A DNA stretch of 43,910 nucleotides from Bog-159 sp049511415. Lineage in GTDB: Bacteria > Acidobacteriota > Terriglobia > Bryobacterales > Bryobacteraceae. Under the pieces are notes generated by a model. That model saw nothing but the letters and a program-made list of their open reading frames with translations. It was not told the origin of the DNA and did not search any database. Below, one piece after another: positions 34,944-43,714 of this stretch; within the stretch, counting starts at the first letter, position 1; each line of letters begins with the position of its first letter. The DNA lies in contig JBEKYC010000062.1 in NCBI GenBank assembly GCA_049511415.1, forward strand, positions 1 through 43,910, in the 5' to 3' direction. A program made the translations under genes and the position numbers.

Positions 34944-37334
34944 ATGCTGCGTCTCGCGATTTGGGGTTGCCTATGCGCTTTAGCCGCAACAGCGACTAGT
35001 ATTACGGTCGATTATCCCGCCGAAGGCGCCATCTTCCCGCCCGAGATCATCGCGCCGACCTTCCTATGGCGCGATACGGCCGGCGCGGCCAAAATCTGGC
35101 GGATCGAGGTCACTTTCGCGGACAGCACCCGCCCGATCCGCGTGACGTCGCGCGGCGAGCGTATGCCCATCGGCGAGATCGATGAACGGTGCGCCAAGGC
35201 CGGCGCGGTGCCTCCCACGCTGACACCGCGCGAAGCCGAAGCGCATTCATGGAAGCCGGAGGCAAACACCTGGCAAGCCATCAAAAGCCACTCCGTACTC
35301 CACCCGGCCACCATCACGATCACCGGCTTCGCGGACGCCAACTCCAGCGAGCCTGTTTCCCAAGGCCAGGTAATCATCCACACGTCCCGCGATCCCGTGG
35401 GTGCGCCTCTGTTCTACCGCGATGTTCCCCTCATTCCGTTTCCGGGCGGCGAGAAAGGCGTGATTATGCCCCTGCCGCGCGAAGCTATTCCGCTGATCGC
35501 GTGGCGTTTGCTGTATATCGGCCAGGAGCACAACAAGACCATGATGGAAGGCCTGCCCACCTGCGCCAATTGCCATTCCTTCTCGCACGATGGCAAAACA
35601 CTCGGGTTGGATGTGGATGGCCCACAGAACGACAAGGGTCTGTATGGACTGGTGCCCGTCCGGCAGGTGACCTACATCCGCAACGAGGACGTGCTCCACT
35701 GGAGTTCGTTCGCGGAAGAAAAGGCCAGCAAGCGTTTCGGCTTCATGTCGCAGATATCGCCGGATGGCCAGTACGTGGTCACTTCCATCGAGAATCCCGG
35801 AACGCATGTGAAGGATTTCGACTCCCGGTTGTTCAACGGATTCTATAGAGACTACGGCTTCGGCCAGGTGTTTTATCCGACGCGTGGCGTGCTGGCCTGG
35901 TACAGCCGGGCGACAGGCAAGCTGCAAACTTTGCCCGGCGCCGACGATCCGCGCTACGTGCAGACCAGCGCCTTCTGGAGCCCCGACGGCAAATACCTGG
36001 TCTTTTCGCGCGCCGAAGCCAAGGACCCTTATTATGCGGGCCAAAAGGTCGCGACGTACGCCAACGATCCCAACGAGACGCAGATTCAATACGACCTCTA
36101 CCGCATTCCGTTCAATCAGGGCCGCGGCGGCCCGGCCGAACGCGTCATGGGCGCCAGCCAGAACGGCATGAGCAACAACTTTCCGAAGGTCTCGCCGGAC
36201 GGCAAATGGATCGTCTATGTGCAATGCAAAAACGGTCTCTTGATGCGCCCCGACAGCCGGCTGTACATTGTCCCGTTCGAAGGCGGCGAGGCTCGCCCAC
36301 TCGCCGCGAACACCCCTCGCATGAACTCCTGGCACAGTTTCTCGCCGAACGGACGCTGGCTGGTGTTTTCTTCCAAAGGGCGATCCCTGTACACCCAGTT
36401 GTATCTCACGCACATCGATGCCGATGGCAACGACAGTCCCGCGATCCGCATCGAGAACGCTACTGCCGCCAACCGGGCAGTGAATATTCCGGAGTTTGCC
36501 AACATAGGGCCGGACGGATTGACCAGGATTGAAACCCCGGCGATTGAATTCTACCGCCTCTTCGATACGGCTGTCGTCCTCACCGAGAAGGGCGATTACC
36601 CGGCTGCCATTCCGGCCTGGCAGAAGGCCATGGAACTGGATCCCGAGGATTCCAAGGCCCGCTACAATCTCGGCCTGGCGCTGGATCACCAGGGCAAACT
36701 CGCCGAAGCCATAGCGGAATATCGTAAAAGCGTCGAGATCAATGCACAGAATGCTCCGGCATTTACAAACCTGGGTATCGCTTTGAGCCGCACCGGTAAG
36801 TTGGACGAGGCCGTGGCGGCACTCACCCAATCGGTAACGATCCGGCCGGCCAATGCCATGGCGCAGAGCAACCTGGCCGCCGCTCTCCTCGAGAAGGGGG
36901 AGACCGACCACGCGGTGGAACACATCCAAAAGGCGCTCGAAACCGATCCGGAATTCGCCGATGCGAACAATATGCTCGGCATCGTACTGGCCCGCGCGGG
37001 CAAGCTGGACGATGGTATCGCGCACCTGGAGAAAGCGGTTGCCAACACCCCGGACTCGCCGGAGTATCGCTTCAACCTGGGGCGCTTGTTGGCGGCGCAC
37101 GGCCGTTTCGCCGACGCCATTCCGCACTTCGAACAAGCCGTCAAGCTTTCGGGCGGAGAAGAGCCGCAGAGCCTTGAGATGTTGGCCGCCATGTATGCCG
37201 AAGTCGGACGCTTCGCACAAGCTGCCGAGGTGGCGCATCGCGCACTGGATGTAGCCGTCCGCGCCAACAACCTCGAGATGGCACAAAGGCTGCGGCCCAG
37301 AGTCGCCGCCTACGAAGCGGCCGCTAAGCGATAG
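34944..37334 (+). CDS. exported CXXCH heme-motif / beta-propeller / TPR protein
   Basis: The 796-residue protein starts with a signal peptide (MLRLAIWGCLCALAATATS). A beta-rich N-terminal part is followed by one c-type heme motif, Cys207-Ala-Asn-Cys210-His211 (LPTCANCHSFSHDG). Then comes a TolB/PD40-like propeller (FMSQISPDGQYVVTSIENPG, FWSPDGKYLVFSRAE, NFPKVSPDGKWIVYVQ, HSFSPNGRWLVFSSKG). From about residue 530 there are six to seven TPRs (YPAAIPAWQKAMELDPED onward). The triple combination suggests a redox-linked scaffold in the periplasm. The class is seen in acidobacteria and planctomycetes (from memory). No cytochrome maturation genes are nearby. Confidence 0.85.
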   Translation: MLRLAIWGCLCALAATATSITVDYPAEGAIFPPEIIAPTFLWRDTAGAAKIWRIEVTFADSTRPIRVTSRGERMPIGEIDERCAKAGAVPPTLTPREAEAHSWKPEANTWQAIKSHSVLHPATITITGFADANSSEPVSQGQVIIHTSRDPVGAPLFYRDVPLIPFPGGEKGVIMPLPREAIPLIAWRLLYIGQEHNKTMMEGLPTCANCHSFSHDGKTLGLDVDGPQNDKGLYGLVPVRQVTYIRNEDVLHWSSFAEEKASKRFGFMSQISPDGQYVVTSIENPGTHVKDFDSRLFNGFYRDYGFGQVFYPTRGVLAWYSRATGKLQTLPGADDPRYVQTSAFWSPDGKYLVFSRAEAKDPYYAGQKVATYANDPNETQIQYDLYRIPFNQGRGGPAERVMGASQNGMSNNFPKVSPDGKWIVYVQCKNGLLMRPDSRLYIVPFEGGEARPLAANTPRMNSWHSFSPNGRWLVFSSKGRSLYTQLYLTHIDADGNDSPAIRIENATAANRAVNIPEFANIGPDGLTRIETPAIEFYRLFDTAVVLTEKGDYPAAIPAWQKAMELDPEDSKARYNLGLALDHQGKLAEAIAEYRKSVEINAQNAPAFTNLGIALSRTGKLDEAVAALTQSVTIRPANAMAQSNLAAALLEKGETDHAVEHIQKALETDPEFADANNMLGIVLARAGKLDDGIAHLEKAVANTPDSPEYRFNLGRLLAAHGRFADAIPHFEQAVKLSGGEEPQSLEMLAAMYAEVGRFAQAAEVAHRALDVAVRANNLEMAQRLRPRVAAYEAAAKR

Positions 37335-37376
37335 ATCAGTCGCCGCGCCTCCGTGTCGCCCCATCGCCCACTCGTA

Positions 37377-37414
37377 CATCGGCGGGTTAGCCGATGTCGG
37401 CGAGCACGCTCGCC
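37377..37414. repeat. tandem hairpins between genes
   Basis: CATCGGC-gggtta-GCCGATG (37377-37396) and GGCGAG-cacg-CTCGCC (37399-37414) are two perfect stems in a row. They lie after the heme/TPR gene and before deoA, without a T-tract. They may end transcription or be REP-like repeats. Confidence 0.5.
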
Positions 37415-37467
37415 TAACTCTCCGCTTTACTTTATATTGCCCAAGATGGTACGCTAAGTGCTTCATA

Positions 37468-38772
37468 ATGCGTACAGTTGACTTGATCCAGAGGAAGCGC
37501 GACGGCGGTGAACTCACGCCGGATGAGATATCGTATCTGGTCGATGGATACACGCGCGGGGAGATTCCCGACTACCAGATGTCGGCTTTTCTCATGGCGG
37601 TGTTCTTCTCGAACATGACCGATCGCGAAGTCAGCCGCCTTACCGAGTCCATGATGCAATCGGGCGAAACGCTCGATCTTTCAGGGATACCGGGGATGAA
37701 GGTGGACAAACACTCGACGGGCGGCGTGGGTGACAAGACCACCCTGATTGTGGCGCCGTTGGCCGCGGCGGCCGGGGTGATTGTTCCAACCATGGGCGGG
37801 CGCGGGCTGGGCCATACGGGCGGCACCGTCGATAAGCTCGAATCCATTCCCGGCATGCGCACGAACCTGAGCGTGGACGAATTCAAAAATCAACTGGCCA
37901 CCGTAGGCCTCTGCTTCATGAGTCAGACGGCGGAACTGGCTCCGGCCGACGGACGCCTCTACTCGCTGCGCGATGTAACCGGGACGGTGGAATCCATTCC
38001 GCTGATCGCTTCCTCCATCATGTCCAAGAAGCTCGCCGAGGGCGTGGATGCATTGGTACTCGATGTGAAGGTGGGCAACGGCGCATTCATGAAGAAGCAG
38101 GTAGACGCACGGCGCCTGGCGCAAGTCATGGTGGGCATCGGCCGCCGGATGGATAAGCGCGTACAGGCGCTAATCACCGATATGAACCAGCCGCTAGGCT
38201 ACGCGGTAGGCAATGCGCTGGAAGTAATGGAAGCATCTCAGACCTTGCAGAATGCCGGTCCGGCCGATCTGACGCGCTTGTGCATCGAACTGGCCGCGCG
38301 CATGATTTATCTGGGCAAGCAGTCGCCTTCGCTCGAAGAGGCGCGCCGGCTGGCGGAACAAAAGTTGGTGGATGGTTCCGGCTACCGGAAGTTCAAACAG
38401 GCCGTGGAAGCGCAGGGCGGCAATGCGCAGGCGCTCGATAAATTCGAGTTACTGCCCAACGCCACCGGTATGCGCGAAGTGACTTCGCCGCGCGGCGGTT
38501 ATGTGAGTGTGATCAACGCGCAAGACATCGGGCTGGCATCCAACATGATCGGCGCCGGACGGGATCGCAAAGAAGATACTGTCGATCCGGCCGTGGGTGT
38601 GATTCTGGAAGTGAAAGTGGGCGAGAAGGTGGAAGCCGGATCCGTGCTCTGCCGGCTCTACTACACCAGGGAAGATCATGTGGAAGAAGCCGCCGAGATG
38701 GTGGAGGACGCGTTCCGCATTTCGGCGCAGCGTCCCGACGAGCGAGAGCTGATTTTGGAAGTCGTAGGCTGA
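37468..38772 (+). CDS. deoA: pyrimidine-nucleoside (thymidine) phosphorylase
   Basis: This enzyme splits thymidine/uridine with phosphate to free base and (deoxy)ribose-1-phosphate. The 434-residue protein starts MRTVDLIQRKRDGGELTPDE, typical of Pdp/DeoA. KHSTGGVGDKTTLIVAP is the phosphate-binding region. The family signature reads GGRGLGHTGGTVDKLESI, with Gly in place of the usual first Ser. SSIMSKKLAEGVDALVLDVK and the C-terminal domain (PRGGYVSVINAQDIG) are also present. It is the first gene of the nucleoside salvage operon, with the transporter starting 7 bp later. Homologues with the K-S-A set act on several pyrimidine nucleosides. Confidence 0.95.
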   Translation: MRTVDLIQRKRDGGELTPDEISYLVDGYTRGEIPDYQMSAFLMAVFFSNMTDREVSRLTESMMQSGETLDLSGIPGMKVDKHSTGGVGDKTTLIVAPLAAAAGVIVPTMGGRGLGHTGGTVDKLESIPGMRTNLSVDEFKNQLATVGLCFMSQTAELAPADGRLYSLRDVTGTVESIPLIASSIMSKKLAEGVDALVLDVKVGNGAFMKKQVDARRLAQVMVGIGRRMDKRVQALITDMNQPLGYAVGNALEVMEASQTLQNAGPADLTRLCIELAARMIYLGKQSPSLEEARRLAEQKLVDGSGYRKFKQAVEAQGGNAQALDKFELLPNATGMREVTSPRGGYVSVINAQDIGLASNMIGAGRDRKEDTVDPAVGVILEVKVGEKVEAGSVLCRLYYTREDHVEEAAEMVEDAFRISAQRPDERELILEVVG

Positions 38773-38779
38773 GGCGCTA

Positions 38780-40003
38780 ATGCAGCGGTTCACCGGACTG
38801 CTGGGTCTTGCCGCCATGTTGGCGATCGCCTGGCTGTTTTCCGCTCACAAGCGTGCCATCAAACTGCGCATCCTGCTGTGGGGCATGGGCCTGCAATTTG
38901 CCTTCGCCCTGCTGGTGCTCAAAACCGACTTCGGCAAAATCTTCCAGGGGATCGGCGTGGGTGTCAACGCCATGCTGAACTACGCCGAAGCGGGCAGTAA
39001 CTTCGTCTTCGGACCGTTGGGCATCAAGAGCGGCCCGTTCGGCGTGGTCTTCGCCTTTCAAGTGCTGCCGATTGTGATCTTCATCGCGTCGTTCTTTTCC
39101 ATCCTGTATTACCTGGGCGTCATGCAATGGGTAGTGAAAGGCATGGCTATCGTGATGCTGAAGGTGATGGGCGCGAGCGGCGCGGAATCACTGAACGTCG
39201 CCGCCAGCATCTTCATGGGCCAGACCGAAGCGCCACTGACCATCAAGCCCTTCATCGCAGGCATGACTCAATCCGAGCTGTTCACCATTATGACCAGTGG
39301 CATGGCGCATGTGTCGGGAGCGGTAATGGCGGCGTACGTGAAGATCGCCGGCGTGAGTATTGAACACCTGCTCACCGCCGTGATCATGACCGCGCCGGCC
39401 ACCATCATGCTGGCTAAGATCTTCTATCCCGAAGTGGACAAGCCGGCCACCGCGGGTAAGGTGGAAGTCAAAATCGAAAAGACGGCCGTTAACGTGATCG
39501 ACGCAGCGGCGCAGGGCGCGGGCGATGGCTTGCACCTGGCCCTGAACATCGGCGCCATGCTAATCGCCTTTCTGGCCCTGATCGCCATGCTGAACGGCAT
39601 TCTCGGCTGGGTGCACACGCTGCCCGCCATGGGATGGGTGCCGGGATCGCTGCAGCAGATCTTTGCCGTGGTTTTCGCGCCGCTGGCGTGGTTGATGGGT
39701 GTGCCGTGGAAGGACGCGTCCGCTATCGGCAACCTGCTGGGCACGCGCCTGGTGCTGAACGAATTCGTGGCGTTTCTGCAACTCGGGCCAATGCGGCCGC
39801 AACTCGATCCGCGCTCCTTCACGATCGCCACTTATGCCCTGTGCGGCTTCGCAAATTTCAGCTCGATCGCCATACAGATCGGCGGCATTGGAGCGCTGGC
39901 GCCGAATCGCAAATCCGACCTGGCACGCCTGGGATTGAAAGCGGTGGCAGCGGGGAGCATGGCCAACTTCATGTCCGCCTGCATTGCGGGGATGCTGGTG
40001 TGA
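38780..40003 (+). CDS. concentrative nucleoside transporter (NupC/CNT family)
   Basis: The 407-residue membrane protein imports nucleosides with a cation gradient. CNT motifs are intact: GASGAESLNVAASIFMGQTE, with the conserved E in GQTEAPL, and the second half-site CGFANFSSIAIQIGG. Nine or so hydrophobic segments can be seen (GLLGLAAMLAIAWLF, IFIASFFSILYYLG, LLTAVIMTAPATIML and others). It lies between two nucleoside phosphorylases, which fits uptake coupled to phosphorolysis. Its stop overlaps the GTG of punA. Confidence 0.95.
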   Translation: MQRFTGLLGLAAMLAIAWLFSAHKRAIKLRILLWGMGLQFAFALLVLKTDFGKIFQGIGVGVNAMLNYAEAGSNFVFGPLGIKSGPFGVVFAFQVLPIVIFIASFFSILYYLGVMQWVVKGMAIVMLKVMGASGAESLNVAASIFMGQTEAPLTIKPFIAGMTQSELFTIMTSGMAHVSGAVMAAYVKIAGVSIEHLLTAVIMTAPATIMLAKIFYPEVDKPATAGKVEVKIEKTAVNVIDAAAQGAGDGLHLALNIGAMLIAFLALIAMLNGILGWVHTLPAMGWVPGSLQQIFAVVFAPLAWLMGVPWKDASAIGNLLGTRLVLNEFVAFLQLGPMRPQLDPRSFTIATYALCGFANFSSIAIQIGGIGALAPNRKSDLARLGLKAVAAGSMANFMSACIAGMLV

Positions 40004-40812
40004 TTCGCGAAGCCGTCGAATTTTTGCAATCGCAGACTGTGCTGCGGCCGCGCGTGGCAGTGGTGCTCGGCAGTGGGCTGGGTGCGTTTGCGGATGAGTT
40101 GGAAGGCCCGGCTGAGATTCCTTACCCATCGATTCCGGGATGGCCCTGTTCCACCGCGCAAGGCCACGCGGGCAAGTTGGTATTCGGCAAATTGGGCGCG
40201 CTGGATGTCGCCGTGATGGCCGGCCGCGTGCATCTGTACGAGGGCTACACACCCGCGCAGGTGACTTTCGGGGTGCGCGTACTGGGGTCTCTGGGCGTGC
40301 GCTCGATCGTGTTTACCAACGCGGCGGGCGGAATCAATCTCTCGCTGGAGCGTGGCGGCCTGGTATTGCTCTCGGATCACATCAATTTGCAGGGATCGAA
40401 TCCGCTGGTAGGTCCCAACGACGAATCCTTCGGGCCACGATTTCCGGACATGTCGGAAGCTTACTCGCGTCCGCTGCGCGCGCTGGCGCACGAGGTGGGA
40501 TCCGCGTTGGACATTCGGCTGGCGGAGGGCGTTTATGCAGCGGTGATGGGGCCGAGCTACGAGACACCCGCGGAGATACGCTATCTGCGCACGATCGGCG
40601 CGGATGTGGTGGGCATGTCCACGGTGCCCGAAGTGATCGTGGCCAACCACATGGGAATGCGCGTGCTCGGCATTTCGTGCGTCACCAACATGGCGGCGGG
40701 CATCCTGCCGCAGAGGATCAACCATGCCGAGGTGCTGGAAACCGGCGAGATGGTGCGCGGTACGCTGGTCCGGCTTTTGAAGGCGCTGCTGCCGCGGATG
40801 GAGAGCTACTAG
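40000..40812 (+). CDS. punA: purine-nucleoside phosphorylase
   Basis: This cleaves inosine/guanosine with phosphate. The start is GTG at 40000, overlapping the transporter stop, and yields 270 residues, the size of the trimeric class. Motifs: VVLGSGLGAFADELEG (phosphate loop), GHAGKLVFGKL, VAVMAGRVHLYEGY, FTNAAGGINLSLERG, GVYAAVMGPSYETPAEI and MSTVPEVIVANHMGMRVLGISCVTN (split here for clarity: MSTVPEVIVA, GMRVLGISCVTN). The last carries the base-binding Asn. Nothing is missing. The next genes are an islet, after which the operon resumes with cdd. Confidence 0.95.
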   Translation: MIREAVEFLQSQTVLRPRVAVVLGSGLGAFADELEGPAEIPYPSIPGWPCSTAQGHAGKLVFGKLGALDVAVMAGRVHLYEGYTPAQVTFGVRVLGSLGVRSIVFTNAAGGINLSLERGGLVLLSDHINLQGSNPLVGPNDESFGPRFPDMSEAYSRPLRALAHEVGSALDIRLAEGVYAAVMGPSYETPAEIRYLRTIGADVVGMSTVPEVIVANHMGMRVLGISCVTNMAAGILPQRINHAEVLETGEMVRGTLVRLLKALLPRMESY

Positions 40813-40828
40813 TAGCGGGTCTGTTGAA

Positions 40829-41035
40829 ATGCCGGCGCGGAACACCACTGAAAAGACTGACCTCCGGTCGTACTACCAACGACGCGTTGAGGTATTGGCC
40901 AAGCCACTCATTGACCTCGGTGGGGACCTGCTCAGCGAGGAGTCCGTCCGGCAGGGCCAAGAGTTTGAGGATTATATAGAGAGGCGGCTCAATGATGGCG
41001 CAAAGTTTATTCCTCGAAAAAGACAGCCCTGTTGA
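40829..41035 (+). CDS. small protein upstream of the DUF6414-like gene
   Basis: A 68-residue frame starting 16 bp after punA, overlapping the next gene by 44 bp. The composition is plausible for a real protein (LRSYYQRRVEVLAKPLIDLG; EDYIERRLNDGAKFIPRKRQ): charged, helical, with no membrane segment. No SD is visible. It could be the upstream partner of the DUF6414-like gene in a two-gene module. I do not recognise a family. The long overlap leaves a chance that it is not translated. Confidence 0.45.
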   Translation: MPARNTTEKTDLRSYYQRRVEVLAKPLIDLGGDLLSEESVRQGQEFEDYIERRLNDGAKFIPRKRQPC

Positions 41036-41917
41036 TTTTCTCTATCTTGATAGACAGCGTATCTCCTCCCTGATCGGCCAAATGTCAGATCGCGGCATGC
41101 TCGTTGGTCTCAAATCTGTTGTGTCCAAGACCCAAGGCAGGGAGGCCGCGGGGGGTGGAAATATCGCGGTCGCGAAGGCTGAGGGAAAGCTGTCCAAGGC
41201 ATTTTCCGAGTCTTCAGAGGAACGTACGACCCCTTCTGGATGCACGCCTACACGTTCCTTCAGGATTTGGAGGCTAATTTTGCGGTGCCGCTAGAGAAAG
41301 CCAGAATGGGTTCGCTCGTTAAGTTTGAGGGGATTGTTCAGTTCTTAGATCTCAGGATAATGCATAATCTTTGGGAGCCATCGCTTCAGGCATATATTCA
41401 CTCACAGATTCCGAAGCCCTCCGAGGCTGGAATGCCTTCGATGCCTCGAAGCAAGAGGCGAGAGCAACAGCGGCAACAGCCAAAGGTTCCGGATTTTATG
41501 AAGTTCGGCCTCGAAGTCCTCAAAGGAGTTCCGCACCTGTTACACCTGACTTTCCTCGCAAAAGCTGGAGAGTCATTCATGCGCCTATGGGCAGCCGCGC
41601 AACCGGACTATCTGACCATTAGCAGTGAAGATCTGGTGATGAAATACGGGGCGGTGATTGACGGGCTTTGGACTGTAGTCGGGATAGCTGACGGGCGAAT
41701 CGGAGATTCCCCAGAACCCTTGAAGGTTAGCCCTGTTCTCGACGGCGTGATAACCACAATGTCCGAACTCCGGAAGGTCATCGGTCGCCCCAAGGACCAC
41801 TGGGGGATTACTCCTATTGCGATCTATGCACCATTGCGTGGTGCAGCAGAGGCCGAAGTGGGGCCAGAAGCCGAACCAACCCCTCCAGTCGATGACAGCT
41901 CAGCGCCGAGGCGATAG
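40992..41917 (+). pseudogene. DUF6414-like protein, broken by a single-base deletion
   Basis: Two frames together encode one protein. The first reads DFLYLDRQRISSLIGQMSDR, then GMLVGLKSVVSKTQGREAAG, up to SESSEE. The second, in the -1 phase, reads TYDPFW then HAYTFLQDLEANFAVPLEKA to the stop at 41917. Adding one A to GAGGAACG (41217-41224) rejoins them as SSEETYDPFW. The layout matches DUF6414 proteins as I remember them; the function of that family is unknown. An upstream ATG at 40992 or 40995 is the start, following GAGAGG. The GC is visibly lower than in the flanking genes. The gene sits head-to-tail with cdd, 4 bp away. It is either a recent loss or an assembly error in a homopolymer. Confidence 0.75.
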
Positions 41918-41921
41918 GGAA

Positions 41922-42335
41922 ATGCCAGGCCTCGCATGCTCGGCATCGGTTCTGGATCCTCTGGTGGAAGCCGCCATGCAGGCCCGCGAAAACGCGCACG
42001 CTCCGTTCTCTAAGTTCAAAGTGGGCGCTGCGCTCGAAGACTCTGCCGGCCGCATCCACACAGGCTGCAATGTGGAGAACGCCAGCTACGGTCTCACCCT
42101 GTGCGCCGAGCGTGTAGCTGTGTTCAAAGCGATCTCCGAAGGCGCGCGCAACTTCCGCCGCGTGGCGGTGGTGGCCGATACCGATACGCTCACGCCGCCC
42201 TGCGGCGCCTGCCGCCAGATACTTTGGGAATTCTGCGGTGACGCCGAGCTGGTGATGGCCAACCTCGGCGGTAAGACTGAAACTCTGCGCGTGAAAGATT
42301 TATTGCCAAGGCCTTTTGATGCGTCTTTTTTGTAG
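41922..42335 (+). CDS. cdd: cytidine deaminase
   Basis: Cdd deaminates cytidine/deoxycytidine to uridine/deoxyuridine. The 137 residues have the zinc motifs Cys61-Ala-Glu63 (TLCAERVAVFKA, Glu63 being the proton shuttle) and Cys94-Gly-Ala-Cys97 (PPCGACRQ), plus the substrate region NVENASYGL. The ATG at 41922 lies 4 bp after the broken DUF6414-like gene. A longer frame upstream overlaps that gene and is not needed. Product uridine would be the substrate of the upstream phosphorylase. Confidence 0.95.
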   Translation: MPGLACSASVLDPLVEAAMQARENAHAPFSKFKVGAALEDSAGRIHTGCNVENASYGLTLCAERVAVFKAISEGARNFRRVAVVADTDTLTPPCGACRQILWEFCGDAELVMANLGGKTETLRVKDLLPRPFDASFL

Positions 42336-43689
42336 TTTCCTACTCTTCGTTTCCGCCCTGGCTGCCGAATCGGCCGATTGGATCTGGACCGGTCGCTACG
42401 TGGTCACCATGGACCCGCAGCGGCGCATCATCGAAAACGGCGCCATCGCCATCCGTGGCGCGCGGATCCTGGCTGCCGGACCCAAGACGGAAATCGAGCA
42501 GCGCTATCAGTCGCGCCAACACCTCGATCGTCCCAATGCCATTCTGGCTCCTGGCCTGATCAGCACGCACACGCACGCGGCCATGTCGCTATTCCGCGGC
42601 ATCGCCGACGATCTGCGCCTGCAGGATTGGCTGGAGCATTATATCTTCCCGGCGGAGGCGCGCAACGTGACCGCCGATTTCGTGCGCTGGGGAACGCGCC
42701 TCGGATGTCTGGAAATGATGCTCTCCGGCACCACCACGTTCACCGACATGTATTACTTCGAAGACGTGGTGGCCGAAGCAGCCAAAGAAGCCGGGATGCG
42801 CGGCGTGCTAGGCGAAACCATCATCGGGTTTCCGTCGCCCGATGCCAAGACTCCGGCCGACGCGCTGGCTTTCACCGACAAGTTTCTCACGCGATTTCAC
42901 GACGACTCGCTGGTGGTGCCGGCGGTCGCACCGCACGCCATCTATACCAACTCGGACGAAACGCTCAAGGCCTGCCGCGCGCTCGCGAACCGGCATGCCG
43001 CGCCGCTGCTGATCCATCTTTCCGAGACCAAGCACGAAAACGATGAGTGCATGGCGAAGCGCAAGCTGTCGCCCACGCAGGCGCTGGATGCATTGGGCGT
43101 CTTCAACGGCCGCACCGTAGCCGCGCACGCGGTGTGGGTGGACGAGGCGGATATGGCCATCCTGAAGGCGCGCGGAGTCGGGATCGGACATTGCCCTTCG
43201 AGCAACATGATGCTGGCGAGCGGCGTAGCGCCGGTGACCCGGATGCTGGCGCTGGATCTGGCGGTGGGGCTTGGCCCCGATGGCCCCGCCGGCAGCAACA
43301 ACGACTTCAACATGTTCGAGGAGATGGATCTGGCCGCCAAGCTGCAAAAGATCTCGACCAACGATCCGCGCAGTTTGCCGGCGCCGGCCGCGGTTGAGAT
43401 GGCCACCATCCGCGGAGCGCGCGCGCTCGGGATGGAGAAGCTGATCGGCTCGCTCGAGCCAGGCAAACTGGCGGATCTGATTTCCATACGGCTCGACCAG
43501 CCGAATGCCGTGCCGCTGTACAACGTCTACTCGCAGATGGTCTACGCTCTGAAAGGCGCGGACGTTGAGGATGTGATGGTGAACGGCAAGTTGTTGGTTC
43601 GTGATGCGAAGCCGCTGACGTTGAACGAGGCGGAGATTCTGGCGAAAGCGCGGGAGTACGGGGATCAGGTGCGCAAGTCGCTACGCTAA
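42319..43689 (+). CDS. exported amidohydrolase, TrzA/MtaD-type aminohydrolase
   Basis: The ATG at 42319 overlaps the cdd end by 17 bp and gives 456 residues with a signal peptide (MRLFCSFLLFVSALAAES). The metal-dependent hydrolase core shows His84 and His86 (GLISTHTHAAMS), then HLSETKHEND, VAAHAVWVDEADM and the Asp in GLGPDGPAGSNNDFNMFEEM. This is the MTA/S-adenosylhomocysteine deaminase and chlorohydrolase subfamily. In this operon a purine or purine-nucleoside deaminase is likely, but the substrate is not certain. Export is unusual for this family, as most are cytosolic. Confidence 0.9.
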   Translation: MRLFCSFLLFVSALAAESADWIWTGRYVVTMDPQRRIIENGAIAIRGARILAAGPKTEIEQRYQSRQHLDRPNAILAPGLISTHTHAAMSLFRGIADDLRLQDWLEHYIFPAEARNVTADFVRWGTRLGCLEMMLSGTTTFTDMYYFEDVVAEAAKEAGMRGVLGETIIGFPSPDAKTPADALAFTDKFLTRFHDDSLVVPAVAPHAIYTNSDETLKACRALANRHAAPLLIHLSETKHENDECMAKRKLSPTQALDALGVFNGRTVAAHAVWVDEADMAILKARGVGIGHCPSSNMMLASGVAPVTRMLALDLAVGLGPDGPAGSNNDFNMFEEMDLAAKLQKISTNDPRSLPAPAAVEMATIRGARALGMEKLIGSLEPGKLADLISIRLDQPNAVPLYNVYSQMVYALKGADVEDVMVNGKLLVRDAKPLTLNEAEILAKAREYGDQVRKSLR

Positions 43690-43714
43690 CGTGGCATAAT
43701 CTTTGCAGTGGCAG

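Noticed and set aside
35247..37553. 768-codon minus-strand ORF opposite the heme/propeller/TPR gene
   Set aside because: It is very long, but the opposite frame has motifs, a signal peptide and repeats, while this one has only low-complexity sequence.
39832..40848. 338-codon minus-strand ORF opposite punA
   Set aside because: Shadow of punA and the end of the transporter gene; composition is not protein-like.
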